Positions 9,824 through 21,651 of a DNA stretch of 64,000 bases are shown here, piece by piece. A model generated the notes under the pieces. It was given only the letters and a program-made list of their open reading frames with translations. It made no database searches and was not told where the DNA came from. The DNA comes from Pipra filicauda (lineage: Eukaryota; Chordata; Aves; Passeriformes; Pipridae), in assembly GCF_003945595.2 (NCBI RefSeq), contig NW_024104509.1:1674001-1738000 (forward strand). Direction: 5' to 3'. The first letter of the stretch is position 1. Each line of letters opens with the position of its first letter. A program made the translations under genes and the position numbers.

Positions 9824-12800
9824 CTTTGAGGGTATAGCAGAAACCCTACTAAAAAGAAGCAAGTTCCACTAATTTTTCCCAGTGACCTAGAGATCACACC
9901 ATCCTTAGGTAGAATAGTACCTTATGCATTCTAGTTGACTTCTTTGACATGAGCATTGTGCATTCAAAGTGCAATGTTGGCATTTTGCAACTAATCAACA
10001 AAGCAAAATGAGAAAACGGTTGAGTTGAATCAAAGTGGGAAGCTCTACTAAGGGTAGAAGAAGTTAACTAGAAAGAATTTTGGGAAATGTGAAGGAATTC
10101 TTGATATTTTCACATTAAAATTTTAAAATTTTGAGCTTTCTCAAGAAACCTTTTTCAGCAGAGACAGGAATCATACATTCTGTCTACTGCTCAGTCATTA
10201 TTTCTTTCCCCATGTAGGACAGCAATTATCTATTCTTTGTCTACACATCCTCACCATTTACAAGGAAGAAAATGAGCATAAAGCAAACTTCCTCTCTTCA
10301 GGAGATAACCATGAACAGCCTTTTCTCCTTTGACTGTATTTTGTCAAACAGAGTCAAGTCTAATTTTTCACTATGCAGAAGGATGTATACTTGAAAAAAA
10401 TGTTGAACTGGACCTACTTCAGTTAATTGAATGTTTAATTGTTGCTAGTTAAAATAATACATTGTCATGAAGGGCAAGAAGTTCCAACATAGAATTCTAA
10501 CAGCAGAATAAATAGCTAACTAATTAACTACCCAACTAACTAACTAATGTTAATTTAACAGCCCCTATAGAGTTAGATTGACCTCTATTCTGAATTGCAG
10601 TGGTTTAGTGCCCTAAGTATCCCAAAGAAATTCCTATTCTATCCTGCATATGAAATCCACATTTAATGTAACTGTATTTTATACCAGGTGACAATCTGGT
10701 GCTAAGAATGTGAAACCTGATCAATTCATAGATATTGTTTTACTATTGTACAACTGCTGCTGCACCTGGGAGGTATACTAGAGTGCCTGGTTGGTACAAT
10801 GAAGTGAGGCTTTCATCCAGCTTTACAAGTATTGTAGATGCAGGGAACTGCAGGATGTATAGGTATAAAAGAATGATTAACGGTCAATAACTAGCTTGCT
10901 TTCAGCTAACATCTTACTGAATTAGAAAAAAAAAATAAAAAAGAAAAACAAAGAAAAACAAAACAAAACAGACAACCAATCAACCAAACTAAGATCACAA
11001 ACAAAACCCAATGTTTACTGTGCCCTATTAAATGTACACATTTAATTCTGTCATAAAGTGATAAAAGCCTTTTGTTTCCATCAGACAAACAAACAAAAAA
11101 AAAGGGTTACTGTACTCAGGGAAGCTTTACTGAGTATAAATTTCTAGGTAGATTAGCAACTTTCTTCACCAGATTACCAAAAAAACACCAGGATTATGTT
11201 AATAATTTCCAGGCCCTTCCTTTTGTCCACAATGAACCCTGCTAGTTCCTATGATACAACTCTTTTTCCCCTCTGAAATAGGTGCATCCTGTCAGGTGTC
11301 AGTAGGCCAGGTGAAGAGAAGATCATCCCATGGTCAACAAACCCAACACTTTTCTGCTTACACCAACTTTGTCACCATGGTGACAAAAAAGAGTTTCTTA
11401 AGGTGACAAACAATGTAAAAGCTAACAAGTAGCTGAACATGAGCAATAGCTTCCAGCTAGTTACCCCTTGTTACACAAGACCATCTAATTATTTTCTGAA
11501 GGATCTCTTATATCTTGCACCTTTTCTACACACAAACATAGCACAGGCCTTGGAAAAATAAAAATATTGTTTCCTTATATCCAATCGTATCAATATACAT
11601 CTCTTTAGTTAGAACTATTCCTTACTTAACCATATTGTCTGTTTTCTTCTCAGATCTTGTTTGGATTGTGATTGGCATCTCAAGTTTCAGCATTTTTTCT
11701 TAACATCATATGTCTAATGAATTTGAATACAAAATAATATCTTTTCTTCAGCAGCTCTTACTGGCTGTTACAAGAGTAATTTGGGCCTTTTTCCTGTCTT
11801 ATTTCCTGATTAATTAATGTATTTCTTCCAACCACACAAATGTTCTCTACAAATCACTGACATTAATTTTCATAATCTTTAAACAGACACAGAATGCAAA
11901 CCCAAGTCACTTAGGATAGTAGAACAACGTGTTACCTTACAAGTAATTTAAAGCAAATAGCACATTCTGATTAAAGAAGAACATATCTCCATCCTATATC
12001 ATTTGAGAGATGCATAACAGGCTTTACAACATCCTAATCTTGTGATCTATCCTAGTTTTGCCCTGCAATATGTTATTTATCGTCATTGTGCCTCTTTGAG
12101 GCCACACATCTAGTCAGCCACAGTGGTCTGACCTAAACAACTGCCTGCAAGGTAGCATTTTTTATAGGTTACTACTCTAAGGTGAAAGGCAGCTATAAAT
12201 GTTCCCAAAAATCAAAATATCATGACTCTGCAGTTCTTTCCCATATTCCTCCTGGACGTTTACACCTATTTCTATCCTGTACCTCCAAAGCTCCAACCAC
12301 CAGCTGAGAGTAGTTTTTCTTCACTGCTCAGCAGCCACAGTCCCGCTGTGCTTGCACTTTCTCCTCTATTTTACATTTCAGTTAAATCATATAGTGTTGG
12401 GCATCCAACTGACCTTATATGAAAATAGCAGAACTATGTGACAGCTGTGGAACAAAAAAAGTAAAAAATAATTTAGCAGTACAGAGATAAACTTCAGATT
12501 GTACAAGGTTTGAAAGCAATACTGTTTTAACAAATCAGTATCCAGGAAACATTTGATCAAGAAAAAGTGATTTGATGCATAAAATCATAGTTGACTCAGT
12601 GAAACTCCAGTACATCAAAGAAAAATCAAACTGTTTCCCTGAAGTGCTTTTATCTTCATCAGGAAGATAACAACATCAGGAAAAGCAAAGGAGGCTAAAG
12701 TAATTAGGCCACTAAATATTGGAGTACCAACAAGCAGCGTAAAGAAGAAGAGAAACAGAGAAAGAGAGAGAAAGCAGGTATTGTGACTGAATATGGAAAC

Positions 12801-13686
12801 TAAATACAAACACAGAGATTCAGAGTCATGCCTCTGTGAATGCTAACAATGACATAGATAAAGCTCTGAGAAGCAGTAACATGCAACTCCTTTATCTTTG
12901 CTTTCTTCTGTAAAATCCTCTCAGCAGGAGTCAAGATTAGAGAAGTACCAATTATGCTCATATGCTTTAGGTAATATCAGTTCTAAAGCCACTAAAAGCC
13001 AATAGTTTCAATGTCTTCTTTTTAAAATATTGGAATTGATGTGGAGTAAAATTATTTTGCTGCTGATAAGTTTTTATGGCCTTTTATTAGTATTTACTTT
13101 CACTAAGTCTGGCTATCTGAGCATCAGTAAGGTTGAATGAAGAAACAACTTTATTTCTTACATGACTCCTATAGCCGAAAACAAGGGATAAACTACAAAT
13201 TCAAGTAATGGTATCTTACAAAAATATTTAGAGATCTCTAGTTTTACTCTGAAACATGTTGTGACAAGAGGAATTTTTACCATACTATTATAAAGATTTA
13301 TGTTTTATTCGACTCATAAAATATAGGTACTGTCATTAACAATTACTACAGATCTAATTACAATTTTGTAGTTAAATGTAGAACTTATTTACATTAAGAC
13401 AAGTGAGTAAAGTATTATTTTACCTGACAGATCACAGTAAAACACTGTTGTGGTGATGGCAATGGGAACAATATACTTAAAATTTTGTTGCATTTGACAC
13501 TTGAATTCACACGTCAATATGTGATTTTTCCAGAAGAACTTCCATTGTTAATCTACATAAATGAAACTACTGAGAAATATCCATTAAATTAAATTAGTTA
13601 AATGCATCTGTCTAAATAGAGTCTTACGAAGTAAGTACTGTATTCTGACTTTATCTATGTTTGCTTGAAGTGTCAGCTAGTCACCA
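9824..13686. other. Unassigned AT-rich sequence with simple repeats
   Basis: A 3.9-kb stretch without recognised gene. It has A-rich and AAAC-rich tracts at about 10925-10985 and 11085-11103, a TAACTAACTAAT-like patch near 10513-10550, and otherwise mixed-complexity AT-rich sequence. The longest open frames (60-66 codons) show no family features. Confidence 0.5.
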
Positions 13687-14315
13687 AATCACAGAATACA
13701 CTGAGTTGAAAGGGCCCCACAAGGATCGAGTCCAACTCCAAGCTCTGCACAGGATCATCCCTAAGAGTCACACCATGTGCTTCAGAATATCACCCAAATG
13801 CTTCTTGAACTCTGACAGGCTTGGTGCTGTGACCACTTCCTTGGGAAGCCTGTTCCAACCATCTTCTGGGGGAAGAACCTCTTTCTAATATCCAGCCCAA
13901 ACCTTCCTTGACACAACTTCAGGCCATTTCCTCAGGTCATGTCACTGGTCACCACAGAGAACAGATCAGTGCCTGCCCCTCGCCTACCCCTGATGAGGAA
14001 GTTGTAGACTGTAATGGGGTCTCCCTTCAGCCTCCTCCGGGCTGAACACCAAGTGCCCTCAGCCACTCCTCATATGGCTTCCCCTCAAGGCTCTTCACCA
14101 TCTTCATTGCCCTCCTTTGGACACTCTCTAACAGCTTAATACCTTTTTTTGTGATGCCCAAATTTGCCTCAACATTCAAGGTGAGGCTGCCCCAGTGCAG
14201 AGCAGAGCGGGACAATCCCCTCCCTCGACTGGCTGGCAATGCTGTGCCTGATGCCCTCAGGACACAGTTGGCCCTTCTGGCTGCCAGGGCACTGCTGACT
14301 CATATTCAACTTGCC
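13687..14315 (-). mobile_element. CR1 LINE 3' fragment
   Basis: The + strand begins AATCACAGAATACACTGAG, the complement of the CR1 3' terminus, and runs through the usual complement blocks (GACCACTTCCTTGGGAAGCCTG, GAAGTTGTAGACTG, TCTCCCTTCAGCCTCCTC) up to the region encoding the C-terminal part of the polymerase. It is 5' truncated. The two open frames inside (13661-13888 on +, 14027-14239 on -) are pieces or shadows of the CR1 sequence. Confidence 0.85.
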
Positions 14316-14404
14316 TAGTCAAAATAGATTGAGTTTTCCTTTGTGTTTAAAATAGCGTTGAACTAATGTTTTTGTAGATATTTTTCAAATAAATACACTG
14401 TTAC

Positions 14405-15185
14405 TGTCCTAATTGCAGGACCAGGACTAGTTTATCACTATGTGGGTATAACCAAAACTGTGTATTCTACACCCTGTGTCATTTCTGATGGACTGTTAAT
14501 AATGGATCATTTGTAGCAACTGCCCAGGCCACACCTGACACCTCAGGCGACAAGCTGGGTGTTAAAGACACCAATGACTCAGCTGTGATAACTCCCCTCC
14601 TGGGAGGCATTGCACCTTCACACCCAGCCTGAGGGGCCATCTCTGCTAATGGGCCATACCGGACTGGCATAATAGGCAGCTGCAACACCTAGACTGTCAA
14701 AGATTCCAAAAATATCTCATGACTCACAGAGTTAAATCACCTGTTGGGAAACTCTCTGTCCTGGGGGAGGTGTTGGGCATTCCCACCTAAACCTGAGCAT
14801 ATATAATTTTTGGGTTTTGGGACTTCTGGTACCACTCATGGGATCCAGAGGAGGCCCAGAACTCCAACAGGACTGCCACTGCTACTCTTGACAAGACCGC
14901 AATCATTACCTCAACAACTGCCACCATCATCTGGACCAACAGGTTTTCTTTCCTTTTACTTTGCACCCACAGAGGCCACATTGTGCTCAGCACAGGGTCT
15001 AATGAACACTGTCCTGTTCTTGTCCCAGAGTGCTGGGTTATACATCTGTTTTTGTTGGTTAACACCAGTTTTTCTCTGTATCATTGTATCTATTGTAATT
15101 TATTTTTAGCAAATTGTAACTCTGACTTATAGTCTCTCTCAAGTTGGGTTCACTTCTCCCACTGGTTTATTTTTAAACCAGCACA
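14405..15185 (+). mobile_element. Solo LTR, ERVL-like, family X copy 1
   Basis: It starts TGTCCTAATTG and ends TTTAAACCAGCACA, so it has the TG...CA ends of an LTR. It is flanked by an identical 5-bp duplication, GTTAC, at 14400-14404 and 15186-15190. A TATA-like CATATATAA sits at 14798-14806. A 5-bp duplication is typical for ERV3/ERVL-type integration. The same sequence recurs reversed at 52569-53357, and a diverged relative at 20978-21646. No internal retroviral sequence is attached, so this is a solo LTR left by LTR-LTR recombination. The frame at 14810-15109 is not considered a gene. Confidence 0.85.
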
Positions 15186-15190
15186 GTTAC

Positions 15191-16239
15191 TTATTATTTT
15201 AATTATATTTGATAATTTTGTATATATTCACCATTACAGTTATGCTAAAGTTTTCTGCTTTATATTCTACTGATTCCCAGTTTGTTTAGTAAAATTTAAA
15301 ATAAATTTGAATGGATATTATGAAGATATTTTGGTCATTAAAGAGAAATCTGTGGCAATAAAAGTTGAATAAGATATAAGAATCAGTTCTGTTTCAGAGC
15401 TTGAAATAGCTGGAAATGTTGGCCCAGATAAGACATTTATAAGTCAGTTGTTTGGAGTGTATAGTGAGAATAAAGTATGTAGTATGTTCCTATTCTGTGC
15501 TACAACATTCCTGGATTTCAGACTACAGATATTTCAGTTGGTGCCAAGAAAATGAGGAACACAGGGTGGCTAACCATGGACATTTTGAGTGATTGCTCAT
15601 TGTCCAGCTTGGCAGGTGACTGCTTGGCAGAGGCAAAATGGAGTTCAGTTCTTCAGTTAATTACCCTCATCATGACTAGCTCATAGAGGATTTCTGCTAT
15701 TTGCACTGATTAGAAATCCAACAAAAGTGTATTCTGTAGCACAGGCAATCTGGTAAAATTTGAAAGTCCTTTAAAAATTGGTTGAATTTTGATAGTATTT
15801 TGAGTTATTTTAGCCCAGTTTTCCGAGTTCACTATACAGATATAATAGAAATACTCATTTAAACACTACCATAAATTACACTAGTTGCTCTTTCTCTTAG
15901 AATGTGTACATTCAGTGGTTAGAAGACATGTCTCATCTTGCAGTTTTCTTTTGCTGTCTAATGCACAACAGAAAGAGAATGATCTTTGGAGAGGGTGCGC
16001 AGTAATGAAACCCTGCTCCATGAACATATTTTGTTGTTTCCTCACCTGAAACAAAGAATAAACAGTTTCCTTTAGGAGATTGTGCTCCAGATTGTGCTAA
16101 AAAATACCCATCCTTAACACTTCTGGAGCAGCTAGCTGGATGGATACAATTGCTTTGCAGACAGCTTCATTTGGGGATGAGTTTGCAAGCAGACAAGTTT
16201 GCACGGGTTTGTTTATGTGTGAATCTCTTAATTGACAGA
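15191..16239. other. Unassigned AT-rich sequence before the long CR1
   Basis: No gene or repeat is recognised with confidence. The last 100 bases or so may already belong to the CR1 5' region, whose start I cannot fix. Confidence 0.4.
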
Positions 16240-16692
16240 ATGAATGGGTTAGGGCGGGTTAGGGCTTGTGGTCTGGTCGATGAGGCAGCAGCAGTGACTG
16301 GAGGAAGGTCTGGGGGTGAGGATTGAGCTGTGCAGGGGCTTTGTGAGTCCAGGAACACCCAAGCAGCAGCCCCGTGAGGACCCGGAAGCCCTCGACAGCC
16401 AACCAGGCAAGGAGGGGGTGGTGCCAGCAGCAACTAAGGGAGATTTAAATGGCTCCAGGGAGTGTGAGAGACCCAGAACACAGCAAACAGGAGCGGGCAA
16501 ACAAGGGTGTGGCACATCTACGAGGGCGTGGCACAGCAGTTTGCACAGGCAGGATGAGCAGGAGAGATTCCTCTCTGACCTTCCGGGGGCACCCAATAGA
16601 GGCAGCAAACAGACCCAGTAGCTGGTAAGGAAGACCAAAGAGATGCTTTCAGCCACAATCTTATTAACATACTAATTTAAGCTTCCTCAGGT

Positions 16693-17897
16693 ATGGTGCT
16701 GATATGCTGTGAAGCTCAACCCGCTGTAGCTGCAGGAGTCACAGAACCAGCCATGTCAGAGGCCTCCAGACAGCCAGACCTGCTGATGGGAGAGGCAGCT
16801 CTCCGGGTCAAAGGTTGCCAGGAGTGCCTCCAAAAGGCTGGGGCCAAAACCCAGTTCTTTTACAGAAGGTGTTCTGTGATTGAAGGGCTGTGTTGCCAGA
16901 TGAAGGAGGTACAGGAAGAACTGAACAGGCTACACGGTATTTGAGCAAATGAGCAAGAGATAGACTGATCATTTTCAGAGGCGTCTCAAGACTCTCGGGT
17001 GTCTCGAACCTCCATGGTAGTGGAAAAGCAGATGGATTCAGAATCCTGCAGGGTAAGTAGTCAAAGGACAGTTGGTCAAAGGTCTGTTAAAGATGAAGGC
17101 TGGAATCAGACCACTGTACATACAAGGAGGAAGGTTCCTCCTCAGAATTTGGCAGGTAGGGCTGGTACCTTCAACAACAGATACGAGGCTCTGAAACCAG
17201 AAGGCCAGACAACTGATGAGGTAATGAGGTGAGTGAAGGTCCTTCTGGGATAGTGGGACTCCTAAAACAGCACCACCTGTAGTGGCATCACGACCTTCTC
17301 TGCTAACAGGAAAAGAAGGGGAGTTGTAATAAGAGACTCCCTTCTAAGGGGTTTGGAGGGCCCGATATGCAGACTGGACCCAACTCACAGGAAAGTCTGT
17401 TGTCTCCCCGGGGCTCAGGTAAGGGACATTACTGGAAAACTCTCCAGTTATAAAAGGCGCTCTGATTACTATCTGCTATTGGTTGTTCAAACTGGCAGCA
17501 ATGAAATAACAACGAGAAGTCTGAGGGCAATCAAAAGAAACTTCAGGGCCTTGGGACAACTGATAGAGGGATCAGGAGCACACTGATTTCCTTCATTCTT
17601 CCAGTAACAAGGAATAATATTGATAAGAATGGGCAGATCCATCAGGTCTTAGAGTGTCTGTGAGGTTGGTGTAAGCAGAAAAATGTTGGGTTTGTTGACC
17701 ATGGGATGACCTTCCCAACACCTGGTCTACTGACACCTGACAGGATGCCTCTGTTTCAGAGGGGAAAAAGAGTTCTAGCACAGGAACTAGTAAGGCTCAT
17801 TGACAGAGCTTTAAACTACCTCGGAAGGGGGAAAGGGACAAAACCAGGCTCATTAGTGATGAGCAACGGGTTGGAGTGCCAAAACTTGAGGAAATGA
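16693..17897 (+). pseudogene. CR1 ORF1 with SGNH-esterase-like domain, decayed
   Basis: CR1 ORF1 encodes an RNA-binding-type protein with a C-terminal esterase-like (SGNH) domain. Here the N-terminal part (16693-16944) has a C-x2-C and a CC pair. A middle part (16999-17232) includes VHTRRKVPPQ. The esterase-like part starts near 17325 with IRDSLLRG, where GDSLL would be usual, and continues with CRLDPTHRKVCCLPGAQVRD and the LLVVQTGSNE block (usual GTND). All these lie in one frame, interrupted by stops near 16944, 16963 and 17232 and by a TAG near 17252. A one-base deletion near 17583 shifts the frame. The last block reads DRMPLFQRGKRVLAQEL, so the expected catalytic His (DGVHL-type) is missing. 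Confidence 0.75.
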
Positions 17898-17949
17898 GCA
17901 CTAATAGGATTCCTCAATCTGCTTCATGAGGTGTTGGCTACAATGTACC

Positions 17950-20018
17950 ACAACTGAAATGTTTCTACACTAGTGTATGCAGTGCCACGAATAAATAAGA
18001 GGAGCTCAAAGCTTTGGGCCAGTCCCAGAGATTTGACATCATTGGTGTAAGTGAAACCTGGTGGGACGAGTTCCGTGACTGAAGTGCCCTGTTCGACAGA
18101 TACAGGCTCTACAGGGGGGATAGGCAGGGCAGAAGAGCAAAGGGGAGGCACTGTATGTAACAGAACGATTAGAATGTATGGAGCTCACAGGTGGCAATGG
18201 CACAGTTGAGTAAGAATCAAAGGGCAAACAAGTAATGCAGATATAATGTGGGAGTCTGCTATAGACCTCCCAGCCAGGACGATGATGCTGATGAATTATT
18301 CTTTGAGGAAGTAAGGCACACTTCAAAGTCAACCACGCTTGTCTTTATGGGAGACTTCAACTTGCCAGAAATCAACTGGGAACATCACACAGCTGGTACG
18401 ACCCAGGCCAGAAAATTCCTAAAAAACCTGGATGACAACTTTATGGAATGGGTCCTAAGGAAGCCAGCTGAGAAAGATGCCCTCCTTGATCCGCTGCTTG
18501 TCAACAGAGGGGATCTCATGAGTAAAGTGGAGACTGGTGGCTGTCTTGGCCACAGCAACCATGAACTGATAGTGTTTAAAATCTCTGTTGACAGGATGAA
18601 AAGTGCCACCAAAACCTCAACTCTGGGCATGAGGAGAGCAGATTTCAGGCTGCTAAGGGAATTAGGAAGGAAGGTCCCCTGAGAAAATGTTTTTGCAGGT
18701 ACTGGAGTCCATCAGTGCTGGTCACTTTTTAAACATCAGCAGCTAAGGGCACAAGAGCAGGCAATTCCCAGATGTTGGAAGTCAAGCAGGCATGGTAGAA
18801 GGCTGGTTTGTTTGAAGAGGGATCTTTTCCTGGAAACACGGCAAAAAAGGAAGGTGCTCAGTGGAAGCAAGGTCAAGTGACATGGGAAGAATACAGAGAT
18901 GCTCCTTGCATCTCTGCAAGGGAGAAAATTTTTGTTGCCAAAACTCAACTGGAGTTAAAGCTGGTCAGAAATTTGGGAACAATAAAAGAGTTTTCTCAAA
19001 GATGTGTTAATGGCAATAGGCAGTATAGAAATATCATTGGCCCATTACAAGATGAGGATGGTCACCTCACAAAAAGGGACAGAGACAAGACAGAGGTATT
19101 TAACGCTTTCTTTGCCTCTGTCTTTAACACAGATGACAGACCAAGGGGGTCTCATTGCCCTGAGCTGGAGGACCATGACTGTGAGAATTATCAACTCCCA
19201 GTCAACCCAGAAATTGTGCAGGATCTGCTATTTCAGCTGGATCCCTACACATCTATGGGGCCTGATGGGATTCATCCCAGAATCCTCAAAGAGCTGCCTG
19301 ATGTCATCACACAATCTCTTGATGATTTTTGAGCAGTCTTGGGAATCCAGAGAGGTCCCAGCTGACTGGAAGCTGGCAAACATTGTCCCTATTTTCAAGA
19401 AGGGCAAGAAGGAGGAGCCTGGAAACTACAGGCCTGTCAGTCTCACTTCAGTGCCTGGTAAAGTTATGAAGAAGATTATTCTGGGAATTATTGAAAAACA
19501 CTGGAAAGACAATGCAGTCATTGGTCACAGCCAGCATGGCTTCGTGAGAGGAAAGTCCTGCTTATCAAACCAGATTTCCTTTTATGAAAGGTAACCCACC
19601 TAGTTGATTAAGGGAAGTCAGTTGATGTAATAATTTTGGATTTCAGTAAAGCTTTTGATACTGCCTCTCACAAGATCCTTCTGGACAGAATGTCCAGCAC
19701 ACAGCTGGATAAACACATCATATGGTGGGTGAGCAATTGACTCATGGGTCGAGCACAGAGGGTAACAGTGACTGGGGTAATATCAGACTGGTGACCTGTC
19801 ACTAGTGGGGTTCTGCAGGGCTCCATCTTAGGCCCTGTGCTCTTCAACATCTTCATAAATGACTTGGACACAGGATTGGAAGGGATGCAGAACAAATTTA
19901 CAAAACTGGGAGGAGCTGTTGACTCCCTTGAGGACAGGGAGGCCCTGCAGAGAGACCTTGACAAATTAGAAGACTGGGCAATCACCAACCAGATATTTGT
20001 ATAGACTAGGGAATGAGA
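17950..20018 (+). pseudogene. CR1 ORF2 (EN-RT), decayed, catalytic motifs altered
   Basis: The endonuclease half (about 17950-18682) shows VSETWWD, GVCYRPPSQDDDADE, MGDFNLPEINW and GHSNHEL. In the last motif the usual SDH is SNH (codon 18557-18559), a loss of a catalytic Asp. The reverse-transcriptase half shows YTSMGPDGIHPRILKEL (18808-19332), VPADWKLANIVPIFKKG and NYRPVSLTSV (about 19334-19594), then DFSKAFDTASH and [17 protein letters not shown] in a third frame. The FADD active-site box is gone: KFTKLGG replaces the usual KFADDTKLGG, a 9-base in-frame deletion at 19899/19900. There are frame changes near 19330 and 19590 and several stops. It cannot make a working enzyme. Confidence 0.85.
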
Positions 20019-20021
20019 TTG

Positions 20022-20525
20022 CAGAATCACAGAATATGCTGAGTTGGAAGGGACCCATGGGGGTCCAAGTCCCATCAAGTCCAACCCTAAGCCCTGCACA
20101 TCAGATGCCCTGACCATCCCTAAGAGTCACATCATGTGCTTCATGATGAAGCACATCATGAACCTCTTGAGTTCAGCCAAGCTTGGTGCTGTGACCACTT
20201 CCTTGGGGACCCTGTTCTAGCGCCCAACCCCTCCCGGGTGAAGAACCTCTTTCTAATATCCAACCTAAACCTCCCCTGACAAAACTTCAGGCCACTCCCT
20301 TGGGTCCTGTTGCTGGTCACCAGAGAGAAGGCCTGCCCCTCCTCTTCCCCTCACAAGGAAGTTGTAGACTGCAATGAGGTCTCCCCTCAGTCTCCTCTTT
20401 TCCAGACTGAACAGACCAAATGCCCTCAGCCACTTCTCATATGGCTTCCCCTCAAGGCTCTTCACCATCTTCATTGCTCTCCTTTGGACACTCTCTAAGA
20501 CCTTAATATCTTTCTTATATTGCCA
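20022..20525 (-). mobile_element. CR1 LINE 3' fragment abutting the long CR1
   Basis: It begins on + with CAGAATCACAGAATATGCTG, the complement of a CR1 3' end, and runs through the 3' UTR and the part encoding the polymerase C-terminus to about CTTTCTTATATTGCC. It is tail to tail with the CR1 on its left. An insertion-like short duplication, ATGTGCTTCATGATGAAGCACAT, near 20133-20155 forms a local palindrome. Confidence 0.85.
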
Positions 20526-20972
20526 CTTTTATTCCATGTTCACAAAACATTCCTGAATTATGATCTAACATCTATGCTCTTTTCGTATATTAGAAAAATG
20601 ATTGCATGCATACAACCAGAGTCCAAATTATTTCTCTGCTCCTTCTGCAGGAGAATTGAGGTTACATGCTGAGCTGATAAGTCCTGTGCTGTTCTCTCAT
20701 TGCTGATTGGACATACTTGTGCAAACAAAGGCATTTCCCTAACTGTCATACAAAAAAGACCAATTTACACAAGTGTGTAGAAACAGAATATAATAAGAGT
20801 ATGAACCAGTTGAACTAAGGGACAAATCATGGTTTATTGTTCTTTCAGTAAATTCAAGACACACATATTTAAAGTTACGTTAGAAATTAGTAATAAGATA
20901 CAGAGCTTTTTCACTGGAATCCTTAATTTTAGACCAGTGTGATTTTATCTCATCACTGTATTCCTATTATTC
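20526..20972. other. Unassigned AT-rich sequence
   Basis: Nothing recognisable between the reversed CR1 and the second solo LTR. Confidence 0.5.
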
Positions 20973-20977
20973 ACTGC

Positions 20978-21646
20978 TGTGCTGGTTTAAAGGTAAACCA
21001 GCAGGGGAAATGAACTCAACTCAAAAGAGAGACCACAAGTCAGAATAACAATTTAATAAAACAACACAACAAGTATGATTATACAGACAAACAACCGGCT
21101 TCAATCCACAAAAACCCAAATGTACAAGCCAGCACCCTGGGACATGAGCAAAACGGTGTTCCCTGGGCCCCCCCTGAGTCCAAAGTAAAGGGAGAGCGGA
21201 AAAACCTGCTGGTGGGAGAGCTGTTGCAGTCTGGTCAAAAGTGGTGATTGCAGTCCAGTCGAGGGTGGTGGTCTCAGTCTGGCCGAGAGTGGTGAGCTGC
21301 AGTCTTCCTCTGGATCCCACGAGTGGTAAAAGGTTCCAAAACTCCAAGTTTATATATTCTCCAGTTCAGGCAGGAATGCTCAGTCCTTCCCTCAGAGCAG
21401 GGAATTCCATAAAAGGGTATGAGGATGCTCAGTCCTTCCCTCAGAGTGGGGAATTCCATAAAAGGGTATGAGGATGCTCAGTCCTTCCCTCAGAGCAGGG
21501 AATTCCATAAAAGGGTATGAAGACAGGAACATCTACAGGCCTCTACTGCTAACAATTTCTGGGAAATGGCATGGAAGGCTATAGAATACACAGTCTTGGG
21601 TTACACCCATACCATAGAACTGGTCTCAGCTGTCCTAACTAGGACA
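20978..21646 (-). mobile_element. Solo LTR, ERVL-like, family X copy 2 (diverged)
   Basis: On + it starts TGTGCTGGTTTAAAGG and ends CCTAACTAGGACA, the reversed termini of the LTR at 14405-15185. A perfect 5-bp duplication, ACTGC, flanks it at 20973-20977 and 21647-21651. The ends match the family well but the interior differs: it is about 110 bp shorter and carries three copies of a 49-bp tandem repeat not seen in the other two copies. No internal provirus sequence is attached. Confidence 0.85.
21372..21519. repeat. Three tandem copies of a 49-bp unit inside a solo LTR
   Basis: Units are 21372-21421 (50 bp, one extra A), 21422-21470 and 21471-21519. They begin AGGATGCTCAGTCC and end AAAAGGGTATG and differ by only a few bases. 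They lie in the presumed U3 of the LTR, which reads on -. Tandem U3 repeats often affect LTR promoter strength; no activity is shown here. Confidence 0.9.
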
Positions 21647-21651
21647 ACTGC

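Larger units (their letters stand above)
16240..20021 (+). mobile_element. CR1 LINE, near full length, 3' end missing
   Basis: A long CR1 on +. It has a GC-rich probable 5' region (about 16240-16690), ORF1 (16693-17897) and ORF2 (about 17950-20018). It stops inside ORF2 at GACTAGGGAATGAGATT, after an internal deletion of the stretch normally between the ITNQ and GNEM blocks. The 3' UTR is absent, and a reversed CR1 begins immediately. Most CR1 copies in bird genomes are 5' truncated and only hundreds of bases long, so a copy with its 5' region and ORF1 is uncommon. Both reading frames are decayed. The 5' limit is an estimate. Confidence 0.85.

Noticed and set aside
16246..16264. GGGTTAGGGCGGGTTAGGG as an interstitial telomere repeat
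   Set aside because: Only two TTAGGG units separated by CGGG; more simply part of the GC-rich CR1 5' region.
16249..16656. 135-codon frame on - with hydrophobic N-terminus
   Set aside because: It is antisense to the CR1 5' region and overlaps another open frame on +; no family features.
14405..21646. Family-X LTRs as the ends of one provirus
   Set aside because: They are in opposite orientation, each with its own target duplication, and the interval holds a CR1 rather than retroviral genes.
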